Assembly (NCBI RefSeq): GCF_048771995.1
Contig: NC_133024.1
Coordinates: 60,284,501-60,348,500 of the forward strand
Source: Taeniopygia guttata
Lineage: Eukaryota; Chordata; Aves; Passeriformes; Estrildidae
Reading direction: 5' to 3'
DNA: 64,000 nucleotides
Translations under genes and position numbers: made by a program
The notes under the pieces: model-generated
Told to the model about the DNA's origin: nothing
The model's input: only the letters and a program-made list of their open reading frames with translations
The model's database searches: none
Shown: piece after piece, positions 1 to 11,500 of the stretch
Position numbering within the stretch: position 1 is the stretch's first letter
Layout of the letters: each line of letters starts with the position of its first letter

Positions 1-3000
1 GAACAAAAAAAAAAAATATAAGAAAGAAATGTAATTAGTTTACTCAGCCTTTTTCCACTTGAAAAAGAGCTTTTGTTTTGATTTTCTCTTGTTTAAAAAC
101 TATGCTTTAAGGTGTGAAACAGCATGAATCCATTTTTCACAATTTCATGTTGCCTGAAAAGCGTTACAGCAGCAGGTCTGAATGAAGGGTAGAAAGAGAC
201 AAGTAAGTGCAAATAACAAAAAATGAGCAGGGGGTGACTTAAAGAAAAGCCACAGCAAACAGTTTTTCCAGCACAGAAGAAAAAAAGGAAAGATGAAGAA
301 TGGGCAGAACACAAGGATGAGTCCCTTTCTTCCCCTAGGCACCATGACTGGAGTGTAAGAAGTCATGATTGTAACCTTTGAATCATTCATTATTAAACTT
401 AAATCTGAAAAATACTTGTGATAAGGCTCACTTGTAGGCATGTATAAATACTAGCAATCGGAATTTCATTAAGTTTTTAATCTTAAATGAATGCTATGAC
501 TCAAGTGAGAAAAAAATCAGAACTAATCTCAATCTCAGTGAGAAATGCAGAGAATAAGTCTGCTTTTTGCCCTGGAAAGTAAAGTGAAAATTCTAAGATC
601 TGATTTAGCAGAGTCCTGCAAATAATGAATAAAAAATTAAAAATACTTTACAGTTTATGTTAATCAGTGTCTTCTCACGTGGGTGTTTCCTCCAGCAAGC
701 CTGTAAACTTTGATTCTGTGTAATTGGGAGGTTAAAAGTTCTCCTAATTAGCATCCATTTCTATGGGGAATGTAGAACCTATTTTGCAATCATAAAGGTA
801 AGGGGATTATAAAGCACTTCTAATTCTGAAGTAAATTTGACATTTTGGACAAACCTCTTATAAATTGCACAAGTTTGGCATCAAACATGGACCCAACTGA
901 AGCCTCAGAATCATTTTTGTCAATGTAACAAGGAAGGTTAGATAACTACATTGACAGCATTTCTTTTATGTCTATGGAGATAGTAAAACGAAATTAAGAA
1001 CGAATGGTCAAATATGTCTAACCAATTGTTTAATGATTATGGTCAAATAAATTTTTTTTCCTCAAATGTATTTTCTGACTTGTACTTTGTCTCCTAGGGA
1101 CAGAGAAACAGAGACTTTTCTACATTAGAGTCAATAGGAACTTGCTATGCCATATGGATATAATTTCAAAACTGCACAACTGAAATATAAAAATCACAAA
1201 ATTATGGATTAAACTCTGCCAATCACTAGTCCCTTTGATTCTGAGGAATGCAGAATTAGGGAATAATAAATAAATCCAGTTTTTGCTCAAGAGCATAATA
1301 GAAGTTGTATTTCTAAAGCCTAGTTTGGAGAGGCAGAGAGTTTAGGTGAAAGAGCTTGAAACAGGTGCCATGTTACAGGGCCTTGTGCTGACATTTTTTT
1401 CCTGTGCACATGGTATATTCAATGTACAAGACCAATCAACCTGCTTGTAAATTAAAAGTTAGTGTTACACCTTGTTTTATGAAAATGCAGTAGGACATCA
1501 GGGCCTGCCTTTCATCTGGGTAGTGACAGCTTGCTTTTTACACATGGCTGTATTGCATGGCATCCTGGTGTTGCAACATATTTTGGTTGATCACAAAACC
1601 TTCAACCCTCAACAGTGACACTAACTGTAAAACCAGATCTTGCTTACAACCCATGTTATCATATTCCCAACTTATTCTTTGTCCCACTTTAATTTCAGCC
1701 TCACATCCCAACCTTCTGAGAGCTCAGTCCTGTGAGCTGAGGGGACCCAAACACAAAAGGTTCAAATGGGTATCTCCACTCTTGTAGCTCAGCAGAGGTG
1801 TCTAGGTCAAGATATCCCATCCATACAGAAGACATAACTTGTTTGGGAGTTAAGAGGATAAAGGCAGTCTCAAGGCACAGGGATCAAAATCTGCAGGACA
1901 TACAAGTGACTGCACAGGACACTTCATGCCATTTCAAGTACAAAGCTCCACTCTTTGTTCTTGTCTTGCTAATGGGAACAAACAGCACAAAAAAAGGAGG
2001 TCTAATGGGTGAAAAAGTGCACTTCTAATGGGTTATTAGTAGATTCTTACATATAAGACGGAGGTATGAGAAACTGAAAAGAGGTTTTCAGCATCAAGAT
2101 CAAATGGACATAGATTTAACCCTTCTTCAGTCATGTTGTTATACAAGATAGTTTGAAAATTATGGTTTGACAATTGAAGAATTGTCAGACTTTGTTGAAG
2201 AAAGCTGTACTAATTCAGTGGCCTTATGGACTGAAGGCCAAACTTCTCTTTTAATGATAAATGTCTTTTACTGACATACATCTGATGCTGAGGTACAAAA
2301 GCAGAACTGAATTTTTGAAGAATAGAACTTTGCCTCAACATCTGCAGTGCTACTGCATGACTAAGTAGACATGAAAAAGGGTAAAATTAACACTGATTTA
2401 CTCTTGAGGGTAAAAGTAAGGAACTAAAATGCTTCAAAACATGTTGAGAATGAGCAGCTTAACTAGAAGGAAAAAAGCCCACCATTACTAAGAGACTGAA
2501 AAGTTTTAGGGGACTACAGAGATCACTTTTGCCTTAGAGGATTAGTCCATCTTGGCAATTAACTCAGGATGAGATGACAACATTCTAAAATAAATATAAG
2601 GAAATAAAGAAGAAAACAAAAAGGCTCATTTCCAGGTTGTCATGAAAGAACCAGAAGGGTGGAATTCAGTTCAAAAGCAAAACACGTTAATTTAGCTGTG
2701 CATGCCCAAAACTCCTTAATGTAGGTGTCTACACCTACATCAATTGTCTAAGCTCCTGTTGTATGCCAAAATCTCTGTGTGGCAATGTGTTGCTGGTTAG
2801 CTAAAATCTCTGTCACAAGATGGCAAAGTTAAGCAACCATCATTTGCTGTGGTTCTTTGCACAAAACACACAGAGGTATTAGATTTTAGTGCTTGTATTA
2901 TAATTTTAGTATGTATTTGAAGGTGATATGCTGTCATTCATCACATTTTTTTCTTCAAAAAGCAGGTCCAAGGTTGAAAGGTTCTGTGGGGTCCTGAAAT

Positions 3001-3310
3001 TTGCTTCATGCCTGTCACTGCTAAACCAAGAAATACCTTATAAGGATATGCAACCAATAGAAAGTGGTAGGCATTGGGGAAAGTCTGTATTTCTCTGAGT
3101 TAGAGGACAGTATCAAGGAACTGATATTTTTGGAACAAAAGAAGCCCTGGCACTGGTATAGATTACGTACTAGATGGGAATTTTAATAATGGTGCTGAAA
3201 ATGCAAAGATACTAAAAAAGGTTTTACAGGCTCTGTTCAGAAAGCACAGAGTGAGGTCTTAGAATGATGAAGCGTATGTTGCTGCAGGACGTCGCACTGC
3301 CTTGTTTAAT
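1..3310. other. AT-rich unique sequence, no gene seen
   Basis: No exon, RNA gene or recognisable transposon is visible in this stretch. It carries short A and T runs (an A-run near position 5, a T-run near 1052). The two 76-residue frames near 1557 and 1798 show no domain or compositional sign of coding. The only distinct structure is the inverted repeat at 2719-2740, listed separately. Confidence 0.6.
2719..2740. repeat. Perfect 10-bp inverted repeat with 2-nt centre
   Basis: The arms ATGTAGGTGT (2719-2728) and ACACCTACAT (2731-2740) are exact reverse complements, separated by CT. The structure could extrude as a short hairpin or be a dyad binding site. No flanking context tells which, and one such palindrome in 64 kb may be chance. 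Confidence 0.8.
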
Positions 3311-3851
3311 TGTTGTGATTTGACCCCAGCCAGCAATTAAGTGTCACACAGCTGCTCACTCACTCTCCCTCCCTGCCCAATGGGATGGGGAGGAGAATCA
3401 GAAAAAGGTAAAACTGGTGTATCAAGGTAAGAACAGTCTATTAATTTAATTAAGGTGAAATATATTCATGTTATTAATAACAACACCACCACTACTAATG
3501 GAAAGGAAACAGAAAAAGAATAAAACACGAGAGAAACAAGGGATGCACAATACAATTTCTTACCACCCACTGGCCAATGCTGAGCCCATCCCACAGCAGT
3601 GACAAGCCCCTATGGATCAACTGCCCCCAATTTGTGTACTGGGCATGATGTTCTGTGCATGGAATATCCCTTTGGCCAGTTCAGATCAGCTGTCCTGGCC
3701 ATGTTTCCTCACAGGTCCTTGTGTTCCTGCTGAATGGCAGGGCATGAGACATGGAAAAATCCTTGGCTTAGGGTAAGCAATACTCAGTGGCTAAATCCAA
3801 AACACAGGTATTAGGAAGAAAATTGACTCTCTCCCATCTGAAATCAGGACA
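3311..3851 (-). mobile_element. Solo LTR of an avian ERVL-like endogenous retrovirus, antisense
   Basis: On the minus strand the element runs from TG at 3851 to CA at 3311, about 541 bp. The left edge on the plus strand, TGTTGTGATTTGACCCCAGC, and the block at 3662-3685 (GGAATATCCCTTTGGCCAGT) are features I recognise from a very common bird LTR family. The interior shows that family's order: an inverted Gly/Pro-rich G/C block near 3370, an A-rich block near 3500, and the GGAATATCCC block. The five bases before it (TTAAT, 3306-3310) and after it (TTAGT, 3852-3856) match at 4 of 5, which fits a decayed 5-bp target duplication as expected for ERVL. The TATA box position looks mutated, so promoter activity is doubtful. 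No internal retroviral sequence flanks it, hence a solo LTR left by recombination. Family assignment is from memory. Confidence 0.75.
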
Positions 3852-5893
3852 TTAGTGGATGCAGATTACATATATTCCTGTAACTGTCAGTTCTGCACTA
3901 CTTGCAATCAAGAGATGATAAATATATTTTACATTCATAAGCAGAGTAATTTCCCACTAAATCTTGCAATATCAGCTGAAGCGTGCAAGACCCTGAAAGT
4001 GCTTCTCCTGTGCCAATATTTAAATGTGCAGTAGCATGACCTTAAAGTTGCACAGACATTTAAGTACATCTGCTACAGGCAAAGTAGCATACAAGGTAAC
4101 CTAAGCATAAGTACACAGTGAATGTAAGCAATTAATGAGAGTCAATGTATCTTAAGGATCTAGTGGTTTTCAAACAATGCTGTTCTCATTTTTTTATGAG
4201 ATTATAAGTTCTACTGGCAGTGGTAATTGAACAGGTGTGGAATTATTCAGACTTCCACAAATTGTTCAGTTTAGTATCACACAATATGGTGAAGAACAAA
4301 GGAGCTCTCCAGGGTATCAACAAAATACATAATCAGTAACTTAATGTATCTCTGTCTCAAAGATCTCAAAAAAAATTGTCATTGGGGGTCTTTATCAGAC
4401 AGGGTTGCTTCTAGGACCTTCTGTAGAATTTGGTGAGAAAGTTCATGGTGTTTAATTGTCTCACCCTTTTAGGAATCTAATACAAAATCCCTAGTGATGG
4501 AGTACTAAATACTGGCAAGAATAACAGGATTGCTAAAACCGGGAAGAGGTTCACCTACTGGTATGGTTGGGTAAACCCAAGACAAACCAAATCATTCATT
4601 TGAAAGCAGGCAATGCAAACCATTCTTGCAGAAAGGTGTTCTGTACCCTGGAAAGCACTGACTGAAAATAGCATTGGCTTCTCAGAGGAAATGGAATAGC
4701 AGGAGCTCCTGTGTGATACAGAGGCAAAAAGTGCTAATTCAATTCTTGTCATTATAAACAACAGAATAGTGAGTAGGAGGAGGAAATTGACTTTCCTTTC
4801 TGTGTGACATTATTGGGACTGATGTGGAATAATGTATACAGTCCTGATGTCAATATTTTAAAAGGGATGTTGAAATACTACAAAGGATATAGAAATAAGC
4901 CACAGATATGTTTTGATGTCTGGAAGGGGAAATAAAAGAGAGAACAGTGAGAGCTCAATCTGTTTATCTTATCAGACAGATCAGAAGACAGCTTGATTAT
5001 AGCATGTAAGAACTTCATGGGGAGTAAATACCAGTTACTGAATGGCTCTTTAATGTAGCAGAGAAAGACACATCAAGAGCTAGTGGCTGGAAGTGAAGCC
5101 AAATTCAAAGCAGAAATTAGTCACAAATTCCTAACAGGGAAGGTAATAAGCCACTGGGTACAAAGGAAATGATAAATTCTCTGTCGCTTCAATTTTTTAC
5201 AGACATTTTTTGTTGCCCTTCTCAAAGACTGTTTTGTCAGGCCCAAGGGATCCAGCTTAATATGGAGGTAACAGTATCAAAGCTCCTGGCTCAGGAAACA
5301 GATCATGTTGGATCAAGTTGTGTGTTCCAACCTTCATCACTGTAAGTCTCAGGAGTACATCTTCTAGTACTGAGTCCAGCCCTATCCTTAATCCTTGTAC
5401 GATTTTCTCCATAAGCCATGATGAGGTTCATTTCAGTGCTGTTAGCAGTGGGATTAACACATCCCCTTAGCAAAACACCAGAGAGGTGATACAGAAGAAG
5501 GATGGACGGACAATTCACTCAGGTGCTCCTCCTGGGGAAAGGGGAGCTCAAGCAGACAGGACATGACAGAGGTTTGACCTGTTCTCAGTGCCTCCCAGTT
5601 CATGTCACACCACAGAGGGGTCTGTAGCAGGCTGCTAGTTAAATATTGAGCTCGGTACAAAAGGGAAGAAAAATCCTTCCTGTTGCATCTCAGGGATATA
5701 CAGAAAGACAGTGTTCATCCAGCAAGGAGGATTTATTGCTTTTTTATTAACAGTTTGTTCATTTCCCTATGCCTCAGGAAACAGGCTTTGCAAGCCTGAA
5801 GTCAGTTATACAAACATTCAGTTTTGAAAAATTGGCATGAAAACAAGAAAGATGTTAATTTTATTGTGACAGTTATCTAGCAAGAGAATTCTG
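3852..5893. other. Unique sequence, nothing recognised
   Basis: No gene, repeat array or transposon edge is recognised here. The minus-strand frames around 4555-4761 and 5303-5660 (68-71 residues) have no recognisable domain and look like chance open frames. Confidence 0.5.
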
Positions 5894-5929
5894 AGAGCTC
5901 TTTATATTATAAAGAGCTCTTTATATTAT
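5894..5929. repeat. 19-bp tandem duplication containing an 18-bp palindrome
   Basis: The 17-mer AGAGCTCTTTATATTAT occurs at 5894-5910 and again at 5913-5929, a period of 19. Across the junction, TATAAAGAGCTCTTTATA (5908-5925) is a perfect 18-bp palindrome. The palindrome is a by-product of duplicating a unit that itself holds the GAGCTC palindrome, so it need not be a binding site. Confidence 0.9.
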
Positions 5930-7353
5930 CTCATGGCCAATAATACAGGAATTAATTCTAGGTCAATTTCTGACATTTTTACCAACATTCCACCTACTTG
6001 TCTCTTTACACAGTTCAATAGACTGAAAGGGAATGTTTGCATAAAGCGATGGCTTCTGTGCAGCTACAGTAACATCAGGCTGTGCTATCCTGAGCTATTT
6101 TCATACCCTGTAATTGTTGAAAAAGATAAAAGATTGACAAGAAAACAACTTTGAGAGTAAATTTCCTGGCTCTGAAATCCCCTTCTGCTCAGCATGGGAA
6201 TTTTTCCTCTCCACTTAATGAGGTGCCTGAATTCCTTGGATAGAAGAGGAGACACAGATGAGTCATAGGCATGGTTTGCCCCCTTGAAACAAATGAAGAT
6301 ATTCTTTTTCTGAGAAAGAAAACCCTTTTGAATATGGTGGTGGAGTGAGTCTTTACAGTCCTCCAGCACACAGTCTCAATCTGCAATATCTAAGACTGAA
6401 ATAGAAAACTTCAATTTGTAATTTGTTTACTTATAATAAAAACTTCCTAAATTACAACCAACTGATAGTACTCTCAAAAACATTTTATTAAGTCTCAGCA
6501 CCTTGAAAATACTCTCACTGTATCTTCCTCAGCAACACAAACTTTGACACCCTGTTGGATAAAATGCTCAGTGAGAGGAAAAGCAGATGTGCTGAGTCAG
6601 CTGAAGCTCAATGAGCAAAGCAGAAAAGCAACATCTGACAAGTATGCAAATATGATACCTGTTAAATATGCCCCCTAAGGATTGCTTGTGTGCAAGGTGA
6701 TACATCCTCGGCACTGCCTTCATGATTAGAAGCCTTGGCCAACTTTGCTTCAGACTCCAAAATCTCTTTCTTATGTATCTCATTGTGGTGGTTTTGTGCT
6801 TTTAACACTTCAGGGCTGAGCAACCCAACACACAATGCAAAAGCAGATTAGTTACCTCAGGGCACATTTAAAAGGTTTCTTGCTAATATGGTCTGAGTCA
6901 ATAGTGTGACACAAATTAGCATGAATCTCAAAACAGCAAAATCCCCTCCACATTTACAATACTACAAGGTTTATTTAGTATTAGTGAAGAGAAGCCAGAT
7001 AGATTGTGATACCTCCTAGGGCTACACAGTGAATATTCATGGCATCAGATAGGCACATCTCCAACACAACTTTTAGCCACATGGTTAGTTGACAACTATT
7101 TTACTTGACAAGATATCATGGGATTTAGGGATTAAAATAATTTACTAGATTATCATAGTCACACATGTGAAAATTTTCATTTGGTGTGCCAGGGTAAGGA
7201 ACTCACAATTATTGTCTGCATTTTTCTAGTGTTCTGTCTAGGCAATTTCTATATAATTAAATAATACAACTTTTACTATTTCTCTAGAGCATTATTCCTC
7301 AACCTAATTAACTTCACAATTAAGATACTTGTTCCCTACTTATCCCAAATCCC
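5930..7353. other. Unique AT-rich sequence, nothing recognised
   Basis: Several minus-strand frames of 65-94 residues overlap at 6085-6783. They overlap each other in different frames and show no domain, so no gene is called. Confidence 0.5.
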
Positions 7354-7371
7354 TTTTTTTTTTTTTTTTTT
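7354..7371. repeat. T18 homopolymer run
   Basis: Eighteen consecutive T follow CCC. The run has no adjacent retroelement body on either side that I can recognise, so a simple homopolymer is the safest reading. Confidence 0.9.
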
Positions 7372-8590
7372 GGTCATATTATCAAGTGCTGAATGCCAAG
7401 GAAAAAAATGATTAACATTATAAAAAATTGCTAGGGATTAAGTTGCAGTCCTTCTGCAATAGTTGTTCAATTTAACTATACCAAATTTTTGGGAATTCTG
7501 CAATTAAATTTCTGCCTACTTAGTTAAAATTTCCTCTGTTGCCACCTACTTGATGTGCTGATTTATTGATGCCTGAAAGAGAGAATAAGCCAAGCAGATC
7601 AGCTAGCAGATTCCAGTAGGAAGAGGTCAGCAGAACATCTGCTTTGCAATTTGCAGTTTTCTACTTATTCATGTGCAGAGTTCTGTTCTCCTGAGAATAG
7701 TTCAAACAGGAAATATACAGAGTGCTAATAAAAGGGGAAAAAATGTGTATACCAAGTTCTCAGAAAGCTAAATTTTTCTTCACTTAAGCCATAAATTCTT
7801 AACTTTCCTCCACAATTTGGAAGTGAGCTTGTTGTCATGTGTACTGAAAAGCTTCTTGTGTGCCTAAAGAATTATCTCCTATTACTACATGTGTACAGAT
7901 AATTGGGGTTTCTTTACTGTTTATTTTATGTTATTTACTTCTTAAAATTAATAGGTTACTCAAATTGTGGCTATAAATGGGGCTGAATGAAAACCCAGTT
8001 TAGAACATCCTTAAATAGTGAGAAATCTTGCCTGTTCAGATAAGCCTCACAAACTGCATTTCTCTGTATACTGAGGCAATGCAGTAAACAACTACTCATT
8101 TTTCCCAGATCCAAAAGCCTCTAAATGTCTGAGCAATCCCTCTCTTAGCCTGCATTTTCCAGTTCATCACCTTCTATAATAATAGAAGCTCTAATAATAG
8201 CATTTATGCATCTATTACAGCTGTAGTTACAGGGCTATAGTACAGGACTATATGACATGGCATTTGCCTTTTTGAATTGGGCAAATCAGCTGTCTCATTC
8301 TGGAGACTCTCTGTGGCACTGACAAATATTAGATACTTGTGAAGAAGTAGGGGGAAAGGAGAACAGTACACCAGAAAAAAATTAATATTTTTTAAAAGCT
8401 TTTTATGTCCTCCATACTGAGAGCTTATTTCCTGACATTAGTCATGCTTTTAAAAAGTAAATTCAAAGGTATGAAGGTCTTCTACTATATCTGTCACAGG
8501 AAGGCAGGTCGAGCAAGGTGTCTCAGGTACCTGGAGCTATCCCAAGTGGCACTGAAAATCCCTGGCTTTAGACTCATGCACAGAACACAC

Positions 8591-8623
8591 AGTCAATGAA
8601 TCCATAAGCAGTCAATGAATCCA
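8591..8623. repeat. 19-bp period tandem duplication
   Basis: The 14-mer AGTCAATGAATCCA occurs at 8591-8604 and 8610-8623, giving a period of 19 bp. The copies are identical over the 14-mer, which points to a fairly recent slippage-type duplication. Confidence 0.9.
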
Positions 8624-10822
8624 AGAGAATTATTTGGCTTAATCAAAGCAGCATGGAAGCCTTGATCTTACTAACTCTTGAATACCTGATTATCAAAACT
8701 ACAGTTGGGTGTCTTAATGAAATTAGTGAACTGATTAACGCTGCAAATTAAAAAATATGCAGAGCAGGGGAAGTAAAGGGTGTGTTCATGTGTCAAACAC
8801 TATCCAGCAAGTTTTGTCCTGGGAAGAGCTCTGGTCCTCTTGAGCACTTCTTGCTTCTCTCCTTAATAATTTTGTTTCCACACACATGAGAAGCTTCTCT
8901 TCTACTGGAACCTGCTTCAGCTCCTCTGGGCATGATTCACCAGTACCAGCATGTGCCTTCCAGAAAGTCAGCCTGGTGCTTGCTGGACTCTCAGATAAGA
9001 GGGACTTCTATAGGACCTCTCTTCCTGTAGTTTCCTTCTTTTATGAGCTCAGCTCAGGGCACAGGCAGGATTAGGGGATCAGATAACAGCACATCCTGCA
9101 GCAAAATGAACTCTGATAACTTGCCTAAGAACATTCAAGTTTTCATCGTTTGGCTCTCTGTGTCTTCCTGAGCTTGAATGTAATTACAGCTATCTCCTCT
9201 GGCTGGCTGCCCATGGATTATTATCCTGTGCATCATCCACAAGTTGACATTTATTTGTTCCAAATTAAAATGACCTTTGCTCTTAGGAGATAATAAATTA
9301 TTTTTGGAATTATAGTAATTCTCTGTCGCCTGAAATAATGCACAAAGACATGTTAGCACCAAAGGCAGGATAAAAAAAAGGAAGCACTTCAGATATGTGA
9401 GCAATCAAGATTGATAGATGATGTATATTGGTGGCTTGCCATTATTTCTTTTACTGTGCAAATATATTTAATATTTATCTTTTAGTAAAAAGAATCACAT
9501 TTATTATATATGGAAGGTCTCCTCATGAATCTTCAAGGGAAAAATTGCCAAGGCCTCACAATTTTATCCTAAGCAGAGGTGTTTATAACTCAACAGACTT
9601 TCCTGTTAGAGATATCTGGTCCCTTTCTTCCAGCAGCTCTGTAGGTCATTTTTTACAAGTGTGTCTTTGGGCAGGCTATGGGGCCAGGAGGAAGTTTTAT
9701 TTCACTTGCTCACATGAGGCATTTGCTGAGGGTCTCTAACTCATTTCAATAGTGAGTTCCAGCCTGCATTAGAAGCAGGAGATTAAGAGGCTTTTTTTCT
9801 TCTCTCTTTGGGAAGAAAAAATATTCTAATGCTCCACAAACCTCTATAATCTCAATATTTGATAGTTATTACTGCTGTCCCTCTACAAGCTGTGCCACAG
9901 ACTGATGTACATGACCTTCAGACTAGTTATCAGCTTGCAGAAATTCAGATGGACTGAGAAGATTTGTTAAGGAGCATACACAGGCATCCCCAGCCCTTGT
10001 AATTCTATTGCAAAATAATACTTGTCAGTGCAAGTAGGACATTGCATTATAATGAACACTCCTCAAACATGCCCGAGGTTACTAGAAATATGGAAAGTAA
10101 TCCAAATCAGAGATGGATGGATTAGAGAAGCTCATTTCCTATTTTTCTCTAAGTATAGGCACACAGCCTTTGAGACCAGCTTTCCTGTGTCCCTGGCTGG
10201 GAATCAGCCTCTTCACAGTGGTCTGCCTGAGCAGCAAAGTACTTGCATCCCACATGTTAAAATGGCATAATGCCAGTTTAAAAAAAAAGTGCATCTATCA
10301 CATTGAATGTGAATTCTAGTTCAGAAGAACATCCACATTTTCTTCTTTCTGTCTGAGAGAGGAAGCCATGCCTCAAAAGTTATTTTCAGAGCACTGAAAA
10401 ACTTGTAAGGTAGATTGGTGATAAATCCTCTCTTTGCATGGTCTAAAGGGTCTCATGATACACAGCAAATTCTGAAGCCAAATGGGTCAGCTGTTTTGAA
10501 GCCTTTTTCGATCATTCTCAGAGGCAAATTAGGAAGAAGTAAAAAGGGAAAACCTGCATGCTGAAATTCTGAAAAAATACAGGTTTAATATTCCATGCCA
10601 TTGAAGGGGTTTAAGTACAGCTTGTTAAGCGCTTGCTGCAGGACATATACGAGGTGAATGGTTGGAGGTTGTTACACAGAATATCTCTGGTATGATAAGG
10701 AAAGTTTTTTCTTGATGGAAAGTGAGACAAGGTGAGAAGGAAGTGGGAGAGGTAGCTCAGCAGTCCACATTGCTCAAGCTGAATAGAGGAGGGGCCAGCT
10801 TTGCACATTTGCAAAGTGGGGA

Positions 10823-10886
10823 GGAATTAGATCCAGCAGTAATTCCTAATTACTAATTCCTAGAGGGGAATTAGGTCCAGCAGTAC
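10823..10886. repeat. Imperfect 44-bp period tandem duplication
   Basis: GGAATTAGATCCAGCAGTA (from 10823) recurs 44 bp later (from 10867) with a single A-to-G difference. The spacer holds three near-copies of AATTCCTA, in which the GGAATTAG core is partly inverted, so the segment may form alternative hairpins. Confidence 0.8.
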
Positions 10887-11275
10887 CATCAGACATCTTT
10901 AATTGTCTGTTCCAGATTTGTCACAGCACAGGGTCATTTTGACTTATGTACAAAACAGACACTGTACAAATGGAGAGATTATTTTCCTAATACCATGAAA
11001 CAACTATTTTTCCTTTCATCCAGAAGATGTTTCTGACCACTCCCAAGACACTTTAAGATGTCTGTGCAGATGACAGAGAAACAGGTGAACTTTCCTGGTG
11101 CTGAGGAGCAGCACAAAGCTTTTATTTCACCAAAGTCCCACATTAACATGCAAAATAGGATTTACAGAGTGCTCCAGAACAATCTGCAATTATTTTTTCC
11201 CCCTTGCTCTTCTGTGCTTCAGTACCTCTTGTGTATCCAGCTCTTCTCTTTTTCACTAAGAATAAAGACAAAATT

Positions 11276-11500
11276 TTAACAAAAAAACCAAACCCAAACT
11301 AAGGACCCCAAAACAAAACAAAAGAAAAAGGCCCTCAAAACAAACAAAAAAACCCAAACAGACAAACAATAAAACCAATCAAACAAGAAAACAAAAAAAC
11401 CCAAACAACAAAAACCTGAACAAAACCAAAATAACAATAAATATCCCAAACCCCCAAAAAGGAACAAAACACAAACAAAACCCAAACCAAATGTAAAAGC
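11276..11500. repeat. A/C low-complexity tract
   Basis: About 220 bp consist almost wholly of A and C on the plus strand, in irregular AAAC, AAACCC and CAAA units with hardly any G or T. The 95-residue minus-strand frame here, rich in Phe, Leu, Cys and Gly, is a translation of this tract and is not a gene. Confidence 0.85.

Larger units (their letters stand above)
7372..11275. other. Unique sequence with two short tandem duplications
   Basis: No gene or transposon is recognised. The 103-residue plus frame at 9428-9739 and the 89-residue minus frame at 9135-9404 have no domain. The duplications at 8591-8623 and 10823-10886 are listed separately. Confidence 0.5.
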
